Shown: positions 11,017 through 22,740, numbered from the stretch's first letter. The stretch: 64,000 bases of DNA from Gracilaria gracilis (GCA_030374805.1 JARGSG010000040.1:310001-374000), one strand, 5' to 3'. The notes: generated by a model from the letters alone, not told the origin. A program made the numbers and translations.

Positions 11017-12660
11017 TCACTGCTCCATGTTGTCAAGGAGGAGCTCTTCCATTTCTTCTCCATTCAACGTGTTTGTTGGCCTGCCGATGGGCGCCAGGGG
11101 CGACACAGCGTGCGCGCCGCCATGTGAAAGGCTATTAATAGCTCTATTTTGAGCCTCAGAGAGGTTTCCCAATGTGGTTGGAAAGGGTCTGTCTTTCGAC
11201 AGAGGAGCGGGGGAGCACACTTTCGTCGAAACCGGCGACAGCGGTTTCAGAGATTGTGTTTGTGCTTTGGCGGTATTTCTTCGCCGCTTTAGTCTGCTGC
11301 CCGCAGCCGGGTGAGGAGTCACTGGGCGCGCATGAGATGCAAGACGAGACGGGGACCCTGGGACCAACGACGAGTGTATCTCTTTGTTGGCATCCTTTCC
11401 CATCCATAGCGGCGATGGCTGCGAAGAAGGTAAGACAGCGGTCCCCGGAGGCTGTACCTGCGGTGGGGAGGATAGATGCGGAGACGCGATGGTTGGACCG
11501 TTTGATGGCGGTGGCGACGACGAAGGCATGACATGGACAGTCGAACGCTCGGCTTGCGGTTGTGGTGATGGAGACGGTAAGGCCGTGGAAAGACGCTTTG
11601 GCTGCGTTGATGACAATTTCGTGAACTCAGCGATAATCGGAAGTGCTGTTTGTGGTGGAAATGAGGAAGACGTTCGGTTTTGACCTTCGGCAGGGGCATT
11701 GGGTTGTGAAAAAGTCATCGGCGGTGATGGCGACGGAAGCATTGGAGCGATTGTCCTGGTTGGAGCCTGCAACGGATGTCTATTGCAATCATCTATTGCA
11801 TTTGACGGCGACGAAGATGGCTGGGTTGTAGCGATGGTCCGGAGCTGCATCGAAATTGTTCGGGATTGAGCTATGGCTGCTACCTGAGGCGATGGCGGTG
11901 AGGGGACAACTGGGGTGATGTCGGTGCGCTTATCTCTGGTTACAGGATTTTGAGTGTTTCCGTTGATTCCTTTAAGCATTGATTCTGGCTTGTCACGGAC
12001 CACAGCCCGAAACGTTAGAGGGACGTCGCGTAGTGATACCCACAAACTCCCGGAACTGGTTATCAGCCTAGCACACGAAGGTTACAAACAGCCGTAATGT
12101 AATGCATCAGTAAACGTGCTGGCTCTCAGCGTTCAGGGCCAAAGTCATAGTTGAGACAGTAAAATGGCAACTTACAAGTGCTGATCAATGTTTTGGTCAT
12201 ATCGATGAAGAACTCCTTTGTAGATGGTGCCATCATGCGCGGACATAGAGACCCAAACTCCAAGTATTGTGGGAAGCGGATCGGCTTCAGGAGTGCATTG
12301 GATTGATATAGATGCTGTCGGTGACTGATTTGGTACTTGCCGATTTTGGTGGATGGAATGATGGATATGTTGTTGATCATGTTGATGTTCATCTGTCGCA
12401 TGATCATCTCTGTGGTCGGGTTCGTGATCTTGTCTACAGTTTTCGTTGGGGCGTTGATGCCATCGCTTACGCGATGACCATCGATTGCTGCAGATTCGAC
12501 TACAAAACCTTCCCTTCCCGAATCTAGTAGACACACAATGCATTGTTTCCAAAAGAGTTTAGGAGACGAACACGTTTGTAGAAGCAGAACGCAGCGAAGG
12601 TGCAAGGTTAACTTACCGCCCATCATGAGCCTTGCCGCAAATCACACATTGTCGCTCCAT
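11017..12660 (-). CDS. Three-exon gene: N-terminal CX2C-X13-CX3C zinc motif protein with Pro/Ser-rich tail, 480 aa
   Basis: Exons on the minus strand: 12660-12617, 12523-12176 and 12067-11017. Introns: 12616-12524 (93 bp) and 12175-12068 (108 bp), both GTAAGT...AG and both phase 2. The spliced length is 1443 nt, exactly 480 codons plus stop. Exon 1 starts MERQCVICGKAHDGR and joins FGKGRFCSRICSNRW, giving C5, C8, C22 and C26 of a known plant, fungal and algal motif (C..CGK.HDG.FG.GRFCSR.C), which no single frame shows. Exon 2 continues with a His/Gln-rich linker. Across the exon 2/3 junction lies a beta-like segment (GVWVSMSAHDGTIYKGVL, then LWVSLRDVPLTF) that could be a small barrel of Lsm or SH3 type. 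The rest of exon 3 is Pro/Ser-rich with a basic KRRR patch and an acidic C-terminus. Function unknown; a nuclear role is inference. Confidence 0.8.
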
Positions 12661-13964
12661 GGGGTGATACGTACAGCCGCTATACTATAGCGTCACTGGA
12701 AATATTTGCTTGTGCTGACGACGGAGAGTGAGGCCACACTAACTGTGCAACGATAGGACGGAAACTTGGACAACTGCGGATTTAAGCAGAAGACATATCG
12801 TGCGCAAGGCTCTACAGAGCCTTGTGCACAAGAACATGAAACGAATCGCACAGAGAGTGCAGCTTTGCATCTGACACGCAAACGAGCAACCGTCACGCTC
12901 TTCGCTTGCGTTTCAGCTCCGCTTTCGCCGGGCCGTGTCGTGATGCCGCCTACGGACGACTTTTGAGCTTCTCACGCTGAGCTTCCAGCGGCAATATGGA
13001 ACGCAGCACGTACCGGATCGGAGACAGACCGAAGCAGCGGCCAGGTGCCCGAGTTGAGCTCCGCGTCCGTGAGCGAGTGAAGTGAAGCGAAAATGAAAGT
13101 GACAGTGAAGCCAGTGGAAGACCGGCGACGCTTTCCGCCACTCGCTGGGCGCGTGACTCCAATGTGAGCGCACTGCCCGCGGACGACCCCCACGACGCGC
13201 CCGCTGCGACCGTCTGCCTCTTGCGCTTCGCGCAGCGCAACGCCACGCGCCCGCGCGAGCAGAAGGCGCGTGCTGCCCACTGGCTCTTCGCGAAGTATTG
13301 TATCAGCTGTAAGCACTGTCACTACGGCGCTTCTTGCGCGCCACGCGCCTCACAGCGTGCCCGACGCGTGCCCGACGCGTGCGCGCGCCGTGCGGCCGCT
13401 GCGAGCGCCAGCGCGTATGATGATGACGTCACTGCGTGCAAACCCTTTGCGTGGCAAGTCTGTGGTTTCAAATTAAGAACTTAAGGTCCTCAACGAAAGT
13501 TTACCAAGCAGCGATCATTCCAACCCCGTGCTGTACTGCCACAGCCAACATGAGAGACTGAGCGTGATGAAACAATGAAAGAGAAACACTATCACACAAG
13601 CGGTCGCGGAATGTAGCAGTCAGTTCTTAACGATCGTTGTGCGTTGCGAGTGGCAATTATGCTCGCCTCAGCGCATTATACGGCAAAATCAGAAAAGATC
13701 CGTGAAGTACATAGCCCCGCCGTCTGAGTTCAACACACCCCCCTCGCAGGTGCTTAGCACAACTTCAGAGCCGTCCTCTGCGACGTCGCACATCTCATGG
13801 CTCAAAGGTTCCCATAATCTCGCCGACGATGAGAGCTGGAGCGCGTCGATGGTGCACGAGTTTCATTACAGATCATGAACGAGTAGGCGCCAAGTCCGAC
13901 AAAAGCGCTCAAATCATGGGCGATACCGTCAGCTTCACGTCTTTGAGTCGTGTTTATCACGCGT
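12661..13964. other. Gene-free, GC-rich spacer
   Basis: Several frames stay open because of high GC, but none shows a domain. It contains an imperfect hairpin at 12800-12829 and a short CCCGACGCGTG tandem around 13357-13382. The first part may include the promoter of the minus-strand zinc-motif gene. Confidence 0.4.
12800..12829. repeat. Imperfect hairpin, 14-bp arms
   Basis: GTGCGCAAGGCTCT (12800-12813) and AGAGCCTTGTGCAC (12816-12829) pair at 13 of 14 positions around an AC loop. Confidence 0.85.
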
Positions 13965-14313
13965 TTATTCATTCACGACATCAAGATCACTGTTCTTCAC
14001 CCCGGGGGCTCCCAATGTGACCTCCCAACAACGTTCCACGTCAGCATCAGTGACACGACGCGGCGGGACGTGAACAAGTTGATCCACGCGATGGTACAGA
14101 TGAGTCAGCCCCCATAATACCCGCATTTAAAACGAGCATATGATACGCGCGATCCCCAAACGCTTTCGCAAACTCACGCACTGATTGCACATCTGAAAGG
14201 TCGAGCTTGGCAATCTCAATGTGAGCGGCTGGGTGGGAGCTTTGAATAACATCCGCTGCGAGTTTTGCCTTGTTCAGATTTCTGCATGCGGAATGAATGA
14301 CACTGGCGCCGAT
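13965..14313 (-). pseudogene. Short-chain dehydrogenase/reductase fragment with frameshift
   Basis: From 14313 downward the frame reads GASVIHSACRNLNKA, then IAKLDLSDVQSVREFAKAF and HMLVLNAGIMG, the classic SDR series (post-Rossmann Arg-Asn, the acidic LDLSD after beta-3, and the NAG motif), like retinol dehydrogenase and WWOX relatives. Immediately after NAGIMG (about 14110) the frame shifts by one, and a segment like VTDADVERCWEVTLGAPG continues to a TAA at 13965. The TGxxxGIG cofactor loop and the YxxxK catalytic pair are not visible. This is a truncated, probably dead copy, or part of a gene with introns I cannot place. Confidence 0.55.
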
Positions 14314-14719
14314 TGGACGACGCGTCCAATGACACGATAAATGTTCTGTACAATAATGAGAATCGACGGCTCAATGCATTCAAGCTGTCCGTTGCTGAAG
14401 CAAGGGGAGCGCGAGCGTCGTGGAGAGCAGCACGGAGAGCAGCAGGAGGTGGTGGGGCGACGACATGGCGGCCGTGAGCGGCTTTTTGATGAACGGCATC
14501 GCGATTGCGGCTGGCGGTTGGGAAGTGGGCGTGCTGGCGGCGCGACGCGTGACGGGAGCAGCGATCGAAGACGTGGGGGTGACGCCGACGGCGGTGGCGT
14601 TGGTAGTGGTGTGGTAAGTGAGGGCCGCGTGAGATACGACGCGCGCGCGCCACCGGAGCGCGGCGAAAGTGTACACCAAAAGCCACGCAACGCAACAGCC
14701 GCGCAAAACGCGCAGCTCA

Positions 14720-15136
14720 TCATTCCGCAAGCGCACGCCACACCGACGCGCGCGACAGCCGCTCCGCCTTGCGCTCCAGCTCGAACAGCGCGCCAAGCCC
14801 GCTCTGCACGCGGCCGAACGCGACGTACCTTCCATCCAGATAGAAGAAGAAGCGGCTGTCCACCGCGCCGCTCCTTGCCACCATCGACACGATGCCTGGC
14901 ACCGTGTGCGACATGCGGAACCCCTCTGCCACTAGCCTGCCTTCCGCCATCGCGGCGCGCTCTGATCTGCCGCCGTTGCGTACCGTGTCGCCCAGCTGCA
15001 CCGTCAGCCCGGACGCCGCGCGGTACACCGGCGTGTCGTCGTACGCGAGTGCGTTTGTTGCGGGGTGTAGCGTGCCGTACAGCGCGATGAACACCTGCTC
15101 GGTATGCGGCTTGGCGCGCGGGAATTCAAGCTGCAT
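14720..15136 (-). CDS. Divergent cyclophilin-like (peptidyl-prolyl isomerase fold) ORF, 138 aa
   Basis: The order of features matches a cyclophilin barrel: YDDTPVYRAASGLTVQLGD aligns with the FHRV.PGFM.QGGD segment, then SHTVPGIVSMV with GPGxLSMAN, SRFFFYL with SQFFIT, and DGRYVAFGRVQSGL with LDGKHVVFGxVxxGM. The Arg and Gln of the active site are retained, but the Phe-Met pair, the GSQ Ser and the His of HVVFG are changed, so catalysis is doubtful. The frame remains open upstream of the ATG at 15136, with an acceptor-like CAG before GCGGCC, so an upstream exon is possible. The ORF is somewhat shorter than the ~165 aa of a typical cyclophilin. Confidence 0.55.
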   Translation of the reverse strand: MQLEFPRAKPHTEQVFIALYGTLHPATNALAYDDTPVYRAASGLTVQLGDTVRNGGRSERAAMAEGRLVAEGFRMSHTVPGIVSMVARSGAVDSRFFFYLDGRYVAFGRVQSGLGALFELERKAERLSRASVWRALAE

Positions 15137-15419
15137 CCACAGGCGGCCGCCTGACGCAGATCATAGACGCAGTTTTCGCTGCAGCGGCGTGGTGACGACT
15201 TGCGCGTACATTGTGCTGTGAGCACGGTACCGAAGGTCCTTTTCGCTGTGGACGCGGCGCCAACGCACGCTCTAACTAACACGCGCGCTGTAACTCACGC
15301 GCACGCATCCTTTTCGCGTGCGCCTTTGCTGGTGAAGTGCGCGCGAGCGTTCGCGCCACGAGCGTGTGCACACGCACTCGCACCTCGAGCAGCACAAACT
15401 GCACGCCAGCACGCCACAC

Positions 15420-15675
15420 CCGTTCGGAACGCCGCCCCGCGCACGCCGCACCGCGCACGCCGCCCCGCGCACGCCGCCCCGCGCACGCCGCACCGCGCAC
15501 GCCGCCCTGCGCACGCCGCCCCGCGCGCGCCGCACCGCGCACGCCGCCCCGCGCGCGCCGCACCGCGCACGCCGCCCCGTGCACGCCGCCCCGCGCACGC
15601 CGCACCGCGCACGCCGCCCCGTGCACGCCGCACCACGCACGCCGCCCTGCGCACGCCACCCCGCGCACGCCGCCT
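15420..15675. repeat. GC minisatellite, 14-bp period
   Basis: About 18 copies of a 14-bp unit, CACGCCGCMCCGCG with small variants, between 15420 and 15675. Because 14 is not a multiple of three, every frame on both strands is open (Arg/Ala/Pro/His on one strand, Gly/Arg/Ala/Val on the other), giving spurious long ORFs. Confidence 0.9.
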
Positions 15676-17635
15676 CGCAAAACACGACAGAGGCGCGCGA
15701 CGCGAGTTTGAGGCGCGTCGAGCGAGTGTGGAGCGCGTCACGTAGGCGAGAGGAGCAGATGCAAGGCGCGCGGACGTGCGCGTGATGCTGAGCGAGTGCG
15801 AAGTATCCACGCTCCCAACGCGAGCGAGGGCAAGCGCCGCGCACCCGCCTGGCGCATAGCGCTACATTGTCGGACAGGACCACAAGCAATATTCTAGTTC
15901 TAGCTACAGGTCCATGCACAATATTTGGATATTGCTCTAGTACGGTGAGAGCAATAACTTGGAAATTATATTCGCGAAACTGGTAGGCTATCATACTCGA
16001 GGACGAGAACATGACCGTTTCCTGTCCTTGTCGCGCAGACAGCCAGCTGCATATGGCGATCTCTTCAATCCGGTCTTGTCTATCTTACAGCTTAATGTCT
16101 TTCTCAGCATATCTAAAATATATCCGTTGGACTTGCAGCAATTCAAATTTGAACTTGGTTCACTTAAACGGTTCAAAAGCCTCGCATTTAAATTCGAACT
16201 TGCATCGATAACAGAACGGCGACGAAAAGCGTTGCGACCATCGATCAAGTTCCTTCCTGCACTGATCTACAGCTCTACCGCCGTCGTGTTCACCCCGCAC
16301 TGGCAGCGCCTTGTCATTTGCCTTTTACATCAGACTGGTAGAGCAACAAGAGCGCGCGACGCGGTTGGGAGGCGCACCTTGAAAGCGTGTGGTGCGGTGT
16401 GCAGGCGCGCTGGGCGCGGTGCGAGAAAGTTAGGCAAGCCGCGCGACGCGGGTGGGGGGTACGCGACGCAAGCAAAAGGTGAGTGCAGCGAGTATAACGT
16501 GGGTCGACAAGGTGTACGGCGCCGGCGTGCGGTGCGCGCTGCGCGGGTAAGCGATACGAGGGTACGATGCGAGCAATTCCCGGCGCCTGTTGCACGTGCT
16601 TCGCGCGCGGCGCCAGAGACGTGGTGCGCGGCGCCGACACGGGCCAACATGGACGCATCAACTACGATTCTCCGGCCACTATCGCTAACGGCTTTGGGTG
16701 AACCGGCAACTCAACATCGATGCACCATTCTCTGCCCAGAAGCATGAGACTGACAAATACCATCTAATTCCATGACCTCTTGTGCTTCACAGGGGCTACT
16801 AACGCAGGCGATGGCCGCTTCCACATCTTAATTACCGTTTTCACAGAACAGAAATCTTTTCCCCTCTGCTGGTCTGAATCGTTTCGCACCGCACGCAATT
16901 CACTGACCTATGGAATTTGTGGTTTCACGTACGGAATTTGTGGTACAACCTGGCTGGCAAAGTACGCATTGGTAATCAATTAATGTGTTTCCAAACTAAC
17001 GCGGGGCCTGTGCCCGTGCTTGTGCGCAGGCGCGGGCGCGTGTAGTAAGGTGCGCGGTGCGTTTCAGCGGCGCGCAGTGAAGCTGAGCGGATGAGGGGCG
17101 CGCTGTGCTGGTGCCATTTGGCGAGCGGTCTGATGTGTGGACGTGCGGCGCGTGGGTGAAGTGGCTCGAGATCCGGGTGAGCGGCAGACGCTGCCGATGA
17201 GCGGCGCGGCAGCGGTTTGGCGCGCGGTGGGAACGCGCGGCGAGCGTGCGCGGCGCGCGGCAGAGCACGTCGCTTTGCAGCGCCAGTGTAGCGCGACCAC
17301 GTGGCGCGGCGTGGCTCGTCGTGGTGCGCGGCGCGTTGTGCGGCGCGGCGTGGCGCAGTTCGGCGGGAGTGCGAGCCGAGCGCGCAGGCCGACGGCGCGC
17401 GGTGCGGCAGCGCTTTGGCGCGCGGTGGAGATGCGCGACTATTCTGCACGGGGCGACGTGCGGCACGTCGTGGATGCGGCGCTTGCACGCAAGTGAGCGG
17501 TATGGCGCGATATCGCGCGGCATGGCGCGCTATGGACGCGCGGTGGGTGCGCTCGCCGCGCAGCATGGCATAGGCCGCACGGAGTGGCGCGGTGTGAGAG
17601 GGGGCGGCCGCGAGCGCGTACAGAAGTGGTGCGCG
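15676..17635. other. No supported gene
   Basis: Mixed composition: a small AT-richer island (about 15880-16320) inside strongly GC-rich DNA. A 262-codon frame at 15959-16747 crosses both and is not convincing. A direct repeat GGAATTTGTGGT is present at about 16914 and 16934. The remaining frames are Arg/Ala/Thr-rich shadows of GC-rich sequence. Confidence 0.4.
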
Positions 17636-17639
17636 ATGC

Positions 17640-18090
17640 GGCGGCGGCGCGCGCGATGTGGCGGCGCGCGCGATGTGGCGGCGGGTGCGGATGTGGCGGC
17701 GGGTGCGGATGTGGCGGCGGGTGCGGCGGCGCGCGCGATGCGGCGGCGCACGCGATGCGGTGGCGCGCGCGATGCGGCGGCGCGCGCGATGTGGCGGCGC
17801 GCGCGATGTGGCGGCGCGCGCGATGTGGCGGCGCGCGCGATGTGGCGGCGTGTGCGGATGTGGCGGCGCGCGCGGATGTGGCGGTGCGCGCGATGTGGCG
17901 GGGCGCGCGATGTGGCGGCGGGTGCGGATGTGGCGGCGGGTGTGGATGTGGCGGCGGGTGGCGGCGGGTGCGGATGTGGCGGCGGGTGCGGCGGCGCGAT
18001 GTGGCGGCGGGTGCGATGCAGCGGCGGGTTCGATGTGGCGGCGCGCGCGATGTGGCGGCGCGCGCGATGTTGCGGCGCGCGCGATGCGGC
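17640..18090. repeat. GC minisatellite, 17/18-bp period (GATGTGGCGGCG core)
   Basis: Tandem copies of GATGTGGCGGCGCGCGC (17 bp) interspersed with GATGTGGCGGCGGGTGCG (18 bp), about 26 units. Blocks of the two unit types alternate. The 17-bp form rotates the reading frame and the 18-bp form keeps it, so long Arg/Ala/Gly/Asp frames appear on both strands. Confidence 0.9.
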
Positions 18091-18694
18091 GTCGGGGGGC
18101 GCAATTCGGCGGCGGGCGCTCAGAACGGCGAGCGCAAGTGCAGTGGAGCACGTTGCGCGGCGCATGTGAGCAGCGCTGCGCGGCAGGATTGCGCGTGCTG
18201 CGCGGGCTCGGCGCGATGCTTAGCGCGGCGCAACACCGTACAGGCGCGCTGCGGGCGCGACGGTGAGCAAGCCCTTGCGCTTATCAAGGCGACAGGATTC
18301 GCTCAACGCGCATGCAACGCGTGCAGTGCGTGCAGTGCGCATTCCGCCGCCTGCCAGCACTGCTGCCACACCGGTGCTGTGGTACATCACAACATGATGT
18401 TGCGCAGGGTGCGCAATGCGCTCGCGCGCACTCCACAGCCCCGCACCGCCCATCGCGCCGCAAACCCCATCACGCCCTCCCACTCTCCTTCACGCCGCGA
18501 CTGCTATGTGCGCACCATCGCCGTGCCCTCACCTGCATCTAGTGCCGCTTATCGTTTTCCATGTACTGGTACACCAAACGCGTGCGCACGCGTTTGAAGA
18601 CGTGGCGGCGCGTTGGCGTGGCGGCGCGTTTGCTGAACCGCTCTTGGGCGCCTGCGCAGAGCTCTGCATGACGGCGTTAGCGTGGCGACGCGTG

Positions 18695-18855
18695 CGCCGC
18701 GCCCACGCCCGCGGGCCCGCGCCCACGCCCGCGCCCACGCCCACGCCCGCGCCCACGCCCACGCCCACGCCCACGCCCACGCCCGCGCCCACGCCCGCGC
18801 CCGCGCCCACGCCCGCGCCCACGCCCGCTCCCACGCCCGCGCCAGCGCCAGCGTT
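18695..18855. repeat. Hexanucleotide array (CCCACG/CCCGCG)
   Basis: About 25 copies of a 6-bp unit alternating CCCACG and CCCGCG. It encodes Pro-Thr-Pro-Ala on the plus strand and Gly-Val/Gly-Arg on the minus strand; no gene is inferred. Confidence 0.9.
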
Positions 18856-19640
18856 TGTTAGCCGCGCGCGGTGCAGCAATGCAATGCGTGGCGCATCGAG
18901 TCGATGCGATGCGGGGAAAGGGTTTTACTGTTGGTACGAACGAACGTAAGAGTAGCAGTTGTAGGTAACAGGCCGATGCGCGCCGCGCGCGCAGCGGTGC
19001 ATGCACATTGCGCGTAGTTCGAGTGATTTGTACAAAAAAAGAAAAATAGAAATAGAAAACAGGGTGCCGTGCATGCCTGTGGCAAACGGCAGCTGCATGA
19101 AGCGCGGCTGCGCGAGCATGTGCCACATTGTTGCGACATCATGTGGTGATGGGCGAGGTGGGCGAGGTGCAATGCAGCACGCGCCAGCATGGGGCGCGCT
19201 CATGCGCTCCCAAAAGCGTTGGCTGCAGGTGCACAAGGTCGGTGAGCTTGCAGTAGTGATGTTAAGTCACAGCGCGCGACGGCATTGTGATCGCACGTGC
19301 CGTCGTTGAACGTGATAACAGTTTCACATTTGCATCACCACACCGCGCATCACTGCGCACATCGCGCGCAATTTCGTGTTTTTGGTCTCGCGTCTTGCAG
19401 CCTCATGAACGTGCCCCCTTGCGCGAGGCGCCACCTGCGCTCAGCGCGCGCGTGGCGGCGGCGCGCGCGTGGCGGCGGAGCGTGCGTGGTGGCGGAGCGT
19501 GCGTGGTGGCGTGAGGGTGGTGGTAGCGCCGCTCGCACAGTGGCAGCGCGTGTACGCGTTAGCTTGCGTGAGATGTCGCACACACTCAAATGTTTGTTGC
19601 TTGTCGCTGCTGCGCTGCGTACGTGACTGTTTACGTTGGA
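18856..19640. other. No supported gene; short GC repeat near 19440-19520
   Basis: Only fragments of open frame. Around 19440-19520 a GCGCGCGTGGCGG/GCGTGCGTGGTGG repeat occurs in a few degenerate copies. Confidence 0.4.
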
Positions 19641-19644
19641 CGCG

Positions 19645-20434
19645 ACGTAAGGGTATGGATAGGGCGCCTCCATGGGTGCGCACACGATTTGGTATTGCAA
19701 TCGATCCGGTGCGCAAACCGTACCCTTGGCGAAACCATTCTTGTACAACCTCAAGGCGAAGGTGCGGAAAGCGTAGGATGATAATTCGCTGCATTTGTTG
19801 GCTAATGCTGCTGAGCATATAGATCAAACCTCTGGCGGATGGGAGATGGACGATTATGTGAATGCGGCGCTTTACAGATTACACAAGTCTCACGTGACGT
19901 TCATCTCTTGAAAATGTCTGGTGGACAGAAACGGCGAATTGCGATTGCTGCCGCTCTGGCGGCGAAGCCGCAATTTTTGCTGTTGGATGAGCATACCAAT
20001 CATCTTTCGATTGACGTTGCTTGGATTGAGTTTGTTCTTTCGCTATTTGGGAATTAAAAGGGGAGCTTCTTAAACATGGCGCAGGCTATGATTCTTTCCT
20101 TGAACAAATGTCTAGTTATTTGCAGCATGAGGATAAGTTGGTGTCTGATTTGTCGAAGGCGTATAAAAAGGGAGCTGGAATGGATGAGAACGCAACCCAA
20201 AGCCAGAGGATCAAAGTCCAAGGCACGAATCGCAGACGTGTTGGAAATGCAAGAGCAGCTCAAAGTGCGAGGTGTCAACGGAGTGGGAAGATTTCTTTCA
20301 TTCAGCTATTGTTGAGAAGAATTGCACGGCAGAGTGGAACCTTTCGTGTGGGAGAAACGGTGAACTTTGGACACTCTGATCGAGAGGGTGAGGATATTTT
20401 TGAGCGGCTCTCAGAAGCTACAAAAGCCGTTTGA
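19645..20434 (+). pseudogene. ABC-F (Uup-like) ATPase relic
   Basis: Pieces in several frames line up in ABC-F order: ...SGGWEMDDYVNAALYRL, the signature MSGGQKRRIAIAAALAA, a Walker B LLLDEHTNHLSID (Pro changed to His in DEPTNHL), then the diagnostic inter-domain linker RELEWMRTQPKARGSKSKAR, and finally VGETVNFGHSDREGE from the second ABC domain. ABC-F proteins act on ribosomes and are not transporters. Neither Walker A (GxxGxGKS) is seen, and frames change at about 19910, 20055 and near 20320, with stops between. It could instead be a gene with introns, but the missing P-loops argue for decay. Confidence 0.7.
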
Positions 20435-22740
20435 ACAGCGAGGACTGGACACTGGTACGCGCAGGGGAACTATGTGAAGGAGTTACTTGTAGAATAAGGC
20501 GACGATGTAGAATACGAAAGTCTGGTATGCAATCGATACTATCGATGTGAAGGACCGTCGTACTCATAGCTTTACTTCCTAAGGGTAGTGACCAATATAT
20601 ATATTCAATTCAGGTAAAAAGCACTTCATGTCAGGCACGAGTTGTTTCTTTTCTCATCACATGAGCATTGTGCAGCCCTCTCCGGCCCTGGTAAAGAGTA
20701 TCAAGCTCGACACGTACTGGCACACAGCCTAAACGCGACGAGTGCTTTCTATTTGTAAAGAACGTCGTTTATGTTAGGTGCATCACATGTAAAATGAAAT
20801 TGCCACCGATCACAATAGAACAATTCTTCGATAAACACGCCTGCACACAGTACCTATTCTTTCCTTTCAATTCCGGTGATTGCAGCTCGGCGTAGTAGCA
20901 ATCCTATTCGTGGATAATGAAATAGTGCCATGAGAATGAACTGAAACAAGTAAGGCTTCATCGTGCAACAAGTTGTTGTTTGCTACGGCTAATTGCCAAC
21001 TGCAGTGTAGTACCAATGAACTTGGGCAATCGGAACAGAAAGAGCAACAATGTCAAACTATTCCTTTTGAAAGTACATTAAGAGCTACTTCTCTCTTTGT
21101 TCCTCTTTTTTTTTATCGTACACTTACTGAACAAGGAAACATTATAACACATTTTTGTTCAAACTCTTATGAACCTGAACGCCCTCGACCTTTTCAGCCA
21201 CCTTGAACGCGAGATCCTTTCTGAGAATTTTGCTACTTTTACAAACTTTGTTTAAACAGCGAGCACAGACGCTGTAGCGTCCATGAATGGTTGAAATAAT
21301 GTACTGCACCAAGGTAGCTTGGACCTGTAGAGTGCTATCCTACATCAGTCTGGTAGTAGATGATACTCTGCCAGATTGAGTTTGTAAGCGCACCATCAAA
21401 TCATGAGGCTCAAACTACGTGTTATTTCTCCGCTGTCTCTTTTTTTTCAGGAGAACTACACATAGCTGCGATCATCATCAAATTAAAATGTTACCTTCCT
21501 TGTAGCTGTTGACCAAGTGCAATGTTGCCCAGATACTAACTAATCCACAAACATTCTATTCTAAGTGCTAATAGAAGTTTAACCCGTAAAAACGAGAAGT
21601 ATGGACAACTATTCCTGAAGTGATATTGACCTTGCTAGTGAAAATGCGTTTCTTTTATCAGGAACGCTCTATTCTGTACCATACTTAAGCTAAGATACCC
21701 ATGATTAGAGAAACAGATTTAAGTTTTTGATTTTGGATGAATCACCTGCAGTCCATTCTGATCCTGGAAGATGCATTTCTTTCTCTTTCACCATTTAGAA
21801 ACGCACAAACCTGATTACGACTTTGTGGAAAGAGTGTTTTGAACAGTGCCTGAACAGAGAGAGGGGAGTGCTAAGTGCGGGCAGAATTTATACTTTAGCC
21901 TAGACAATTGTAAACTCATATCTCCATTAAAGAGGAAGAGATTCGCATATATATCGTTGGTTCTTACATTCTCTCCAGGAAGGTGAAAAACATTTTAGGC
22001 CGGGAGTAATTACTTATGCAAAACGAGAGCCCCCTTTTTTGATGACACAAACAAGCGGTGTCCTCCAGAAATCTTAGTAGTTGATCGGTCTGTTTGTGGT
22101 CCAACCGATCTGCAATGACTATAACTTATGCGAAAATCTCAGAAGCAGAGACATGCTGTTCTATTTGTAGGCAGCGTCTCGTTTTCCTCGCAAAAACATT
22201 GAGAGAAAACAACTCGGCCTTGTGGAAAGCTCTCTAATTTACTTCTATGACGAATGGCTTTCTTGCGGAGCCCAACTACATATTCCATTAGATTAGAACG
22301 GGGTGCGTTCAGTGGCACCTGTGGCACATGAAGAAGCGATCTCAGCTGAGCTGAGTCAGCTCATGTGCGATTTAGCTGAAGTGTGTTACTAAAGATACGT
22401 TCTGCGACTGATTGATGCCAAGACACGTAAGCAGCATTGGAGCAGAATGTCAGTTATGATCAGTAGTTCATCGTTGTATCGTACTCATCAAAAGCTGGCG
22501 TTCTGGAACTGGTTAGAAACATATGTTTCAACGGACAAGGGACGGGAACTAACTTTTCGGATATCAAACTTGATTCATCTTAAGCATGTACATCTTATAG
22601 ACACTCGCAGACAAACACAACGAAGTAGAGATTAGCTTACGTCGGCGGTAATGCATTAACCAAGAGCTGCATGGGCTGATATTGTTGACGGTTACAAGAC
22701 ATACTGGCTGACACACCCTCATGCATGGCAACAGACTTTG
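20435..22740. other. AT-rich gene desert, 2.3 kb
   Basis: No frame longer than ~80 codons with plausible composition, and no RNA gene recognised by eye. Contrast in GC content with the 15-19 kb block is abrupt. Confidence 0.5.

Noticed and set aside
15272-16012. Long Arg/Ala/Gly frames over the 14-bp minisatellite
   Set aside because: All six frames are open because the unit lacks stops; no non-repetitive coding sequence is attached.
16976-18597. 391-aa and 337-aa frames at 17-18.6 kb
   Set aside because: They are translations of the 17/18-bp repeat and flanking GC-rich DNA, open on both strands.
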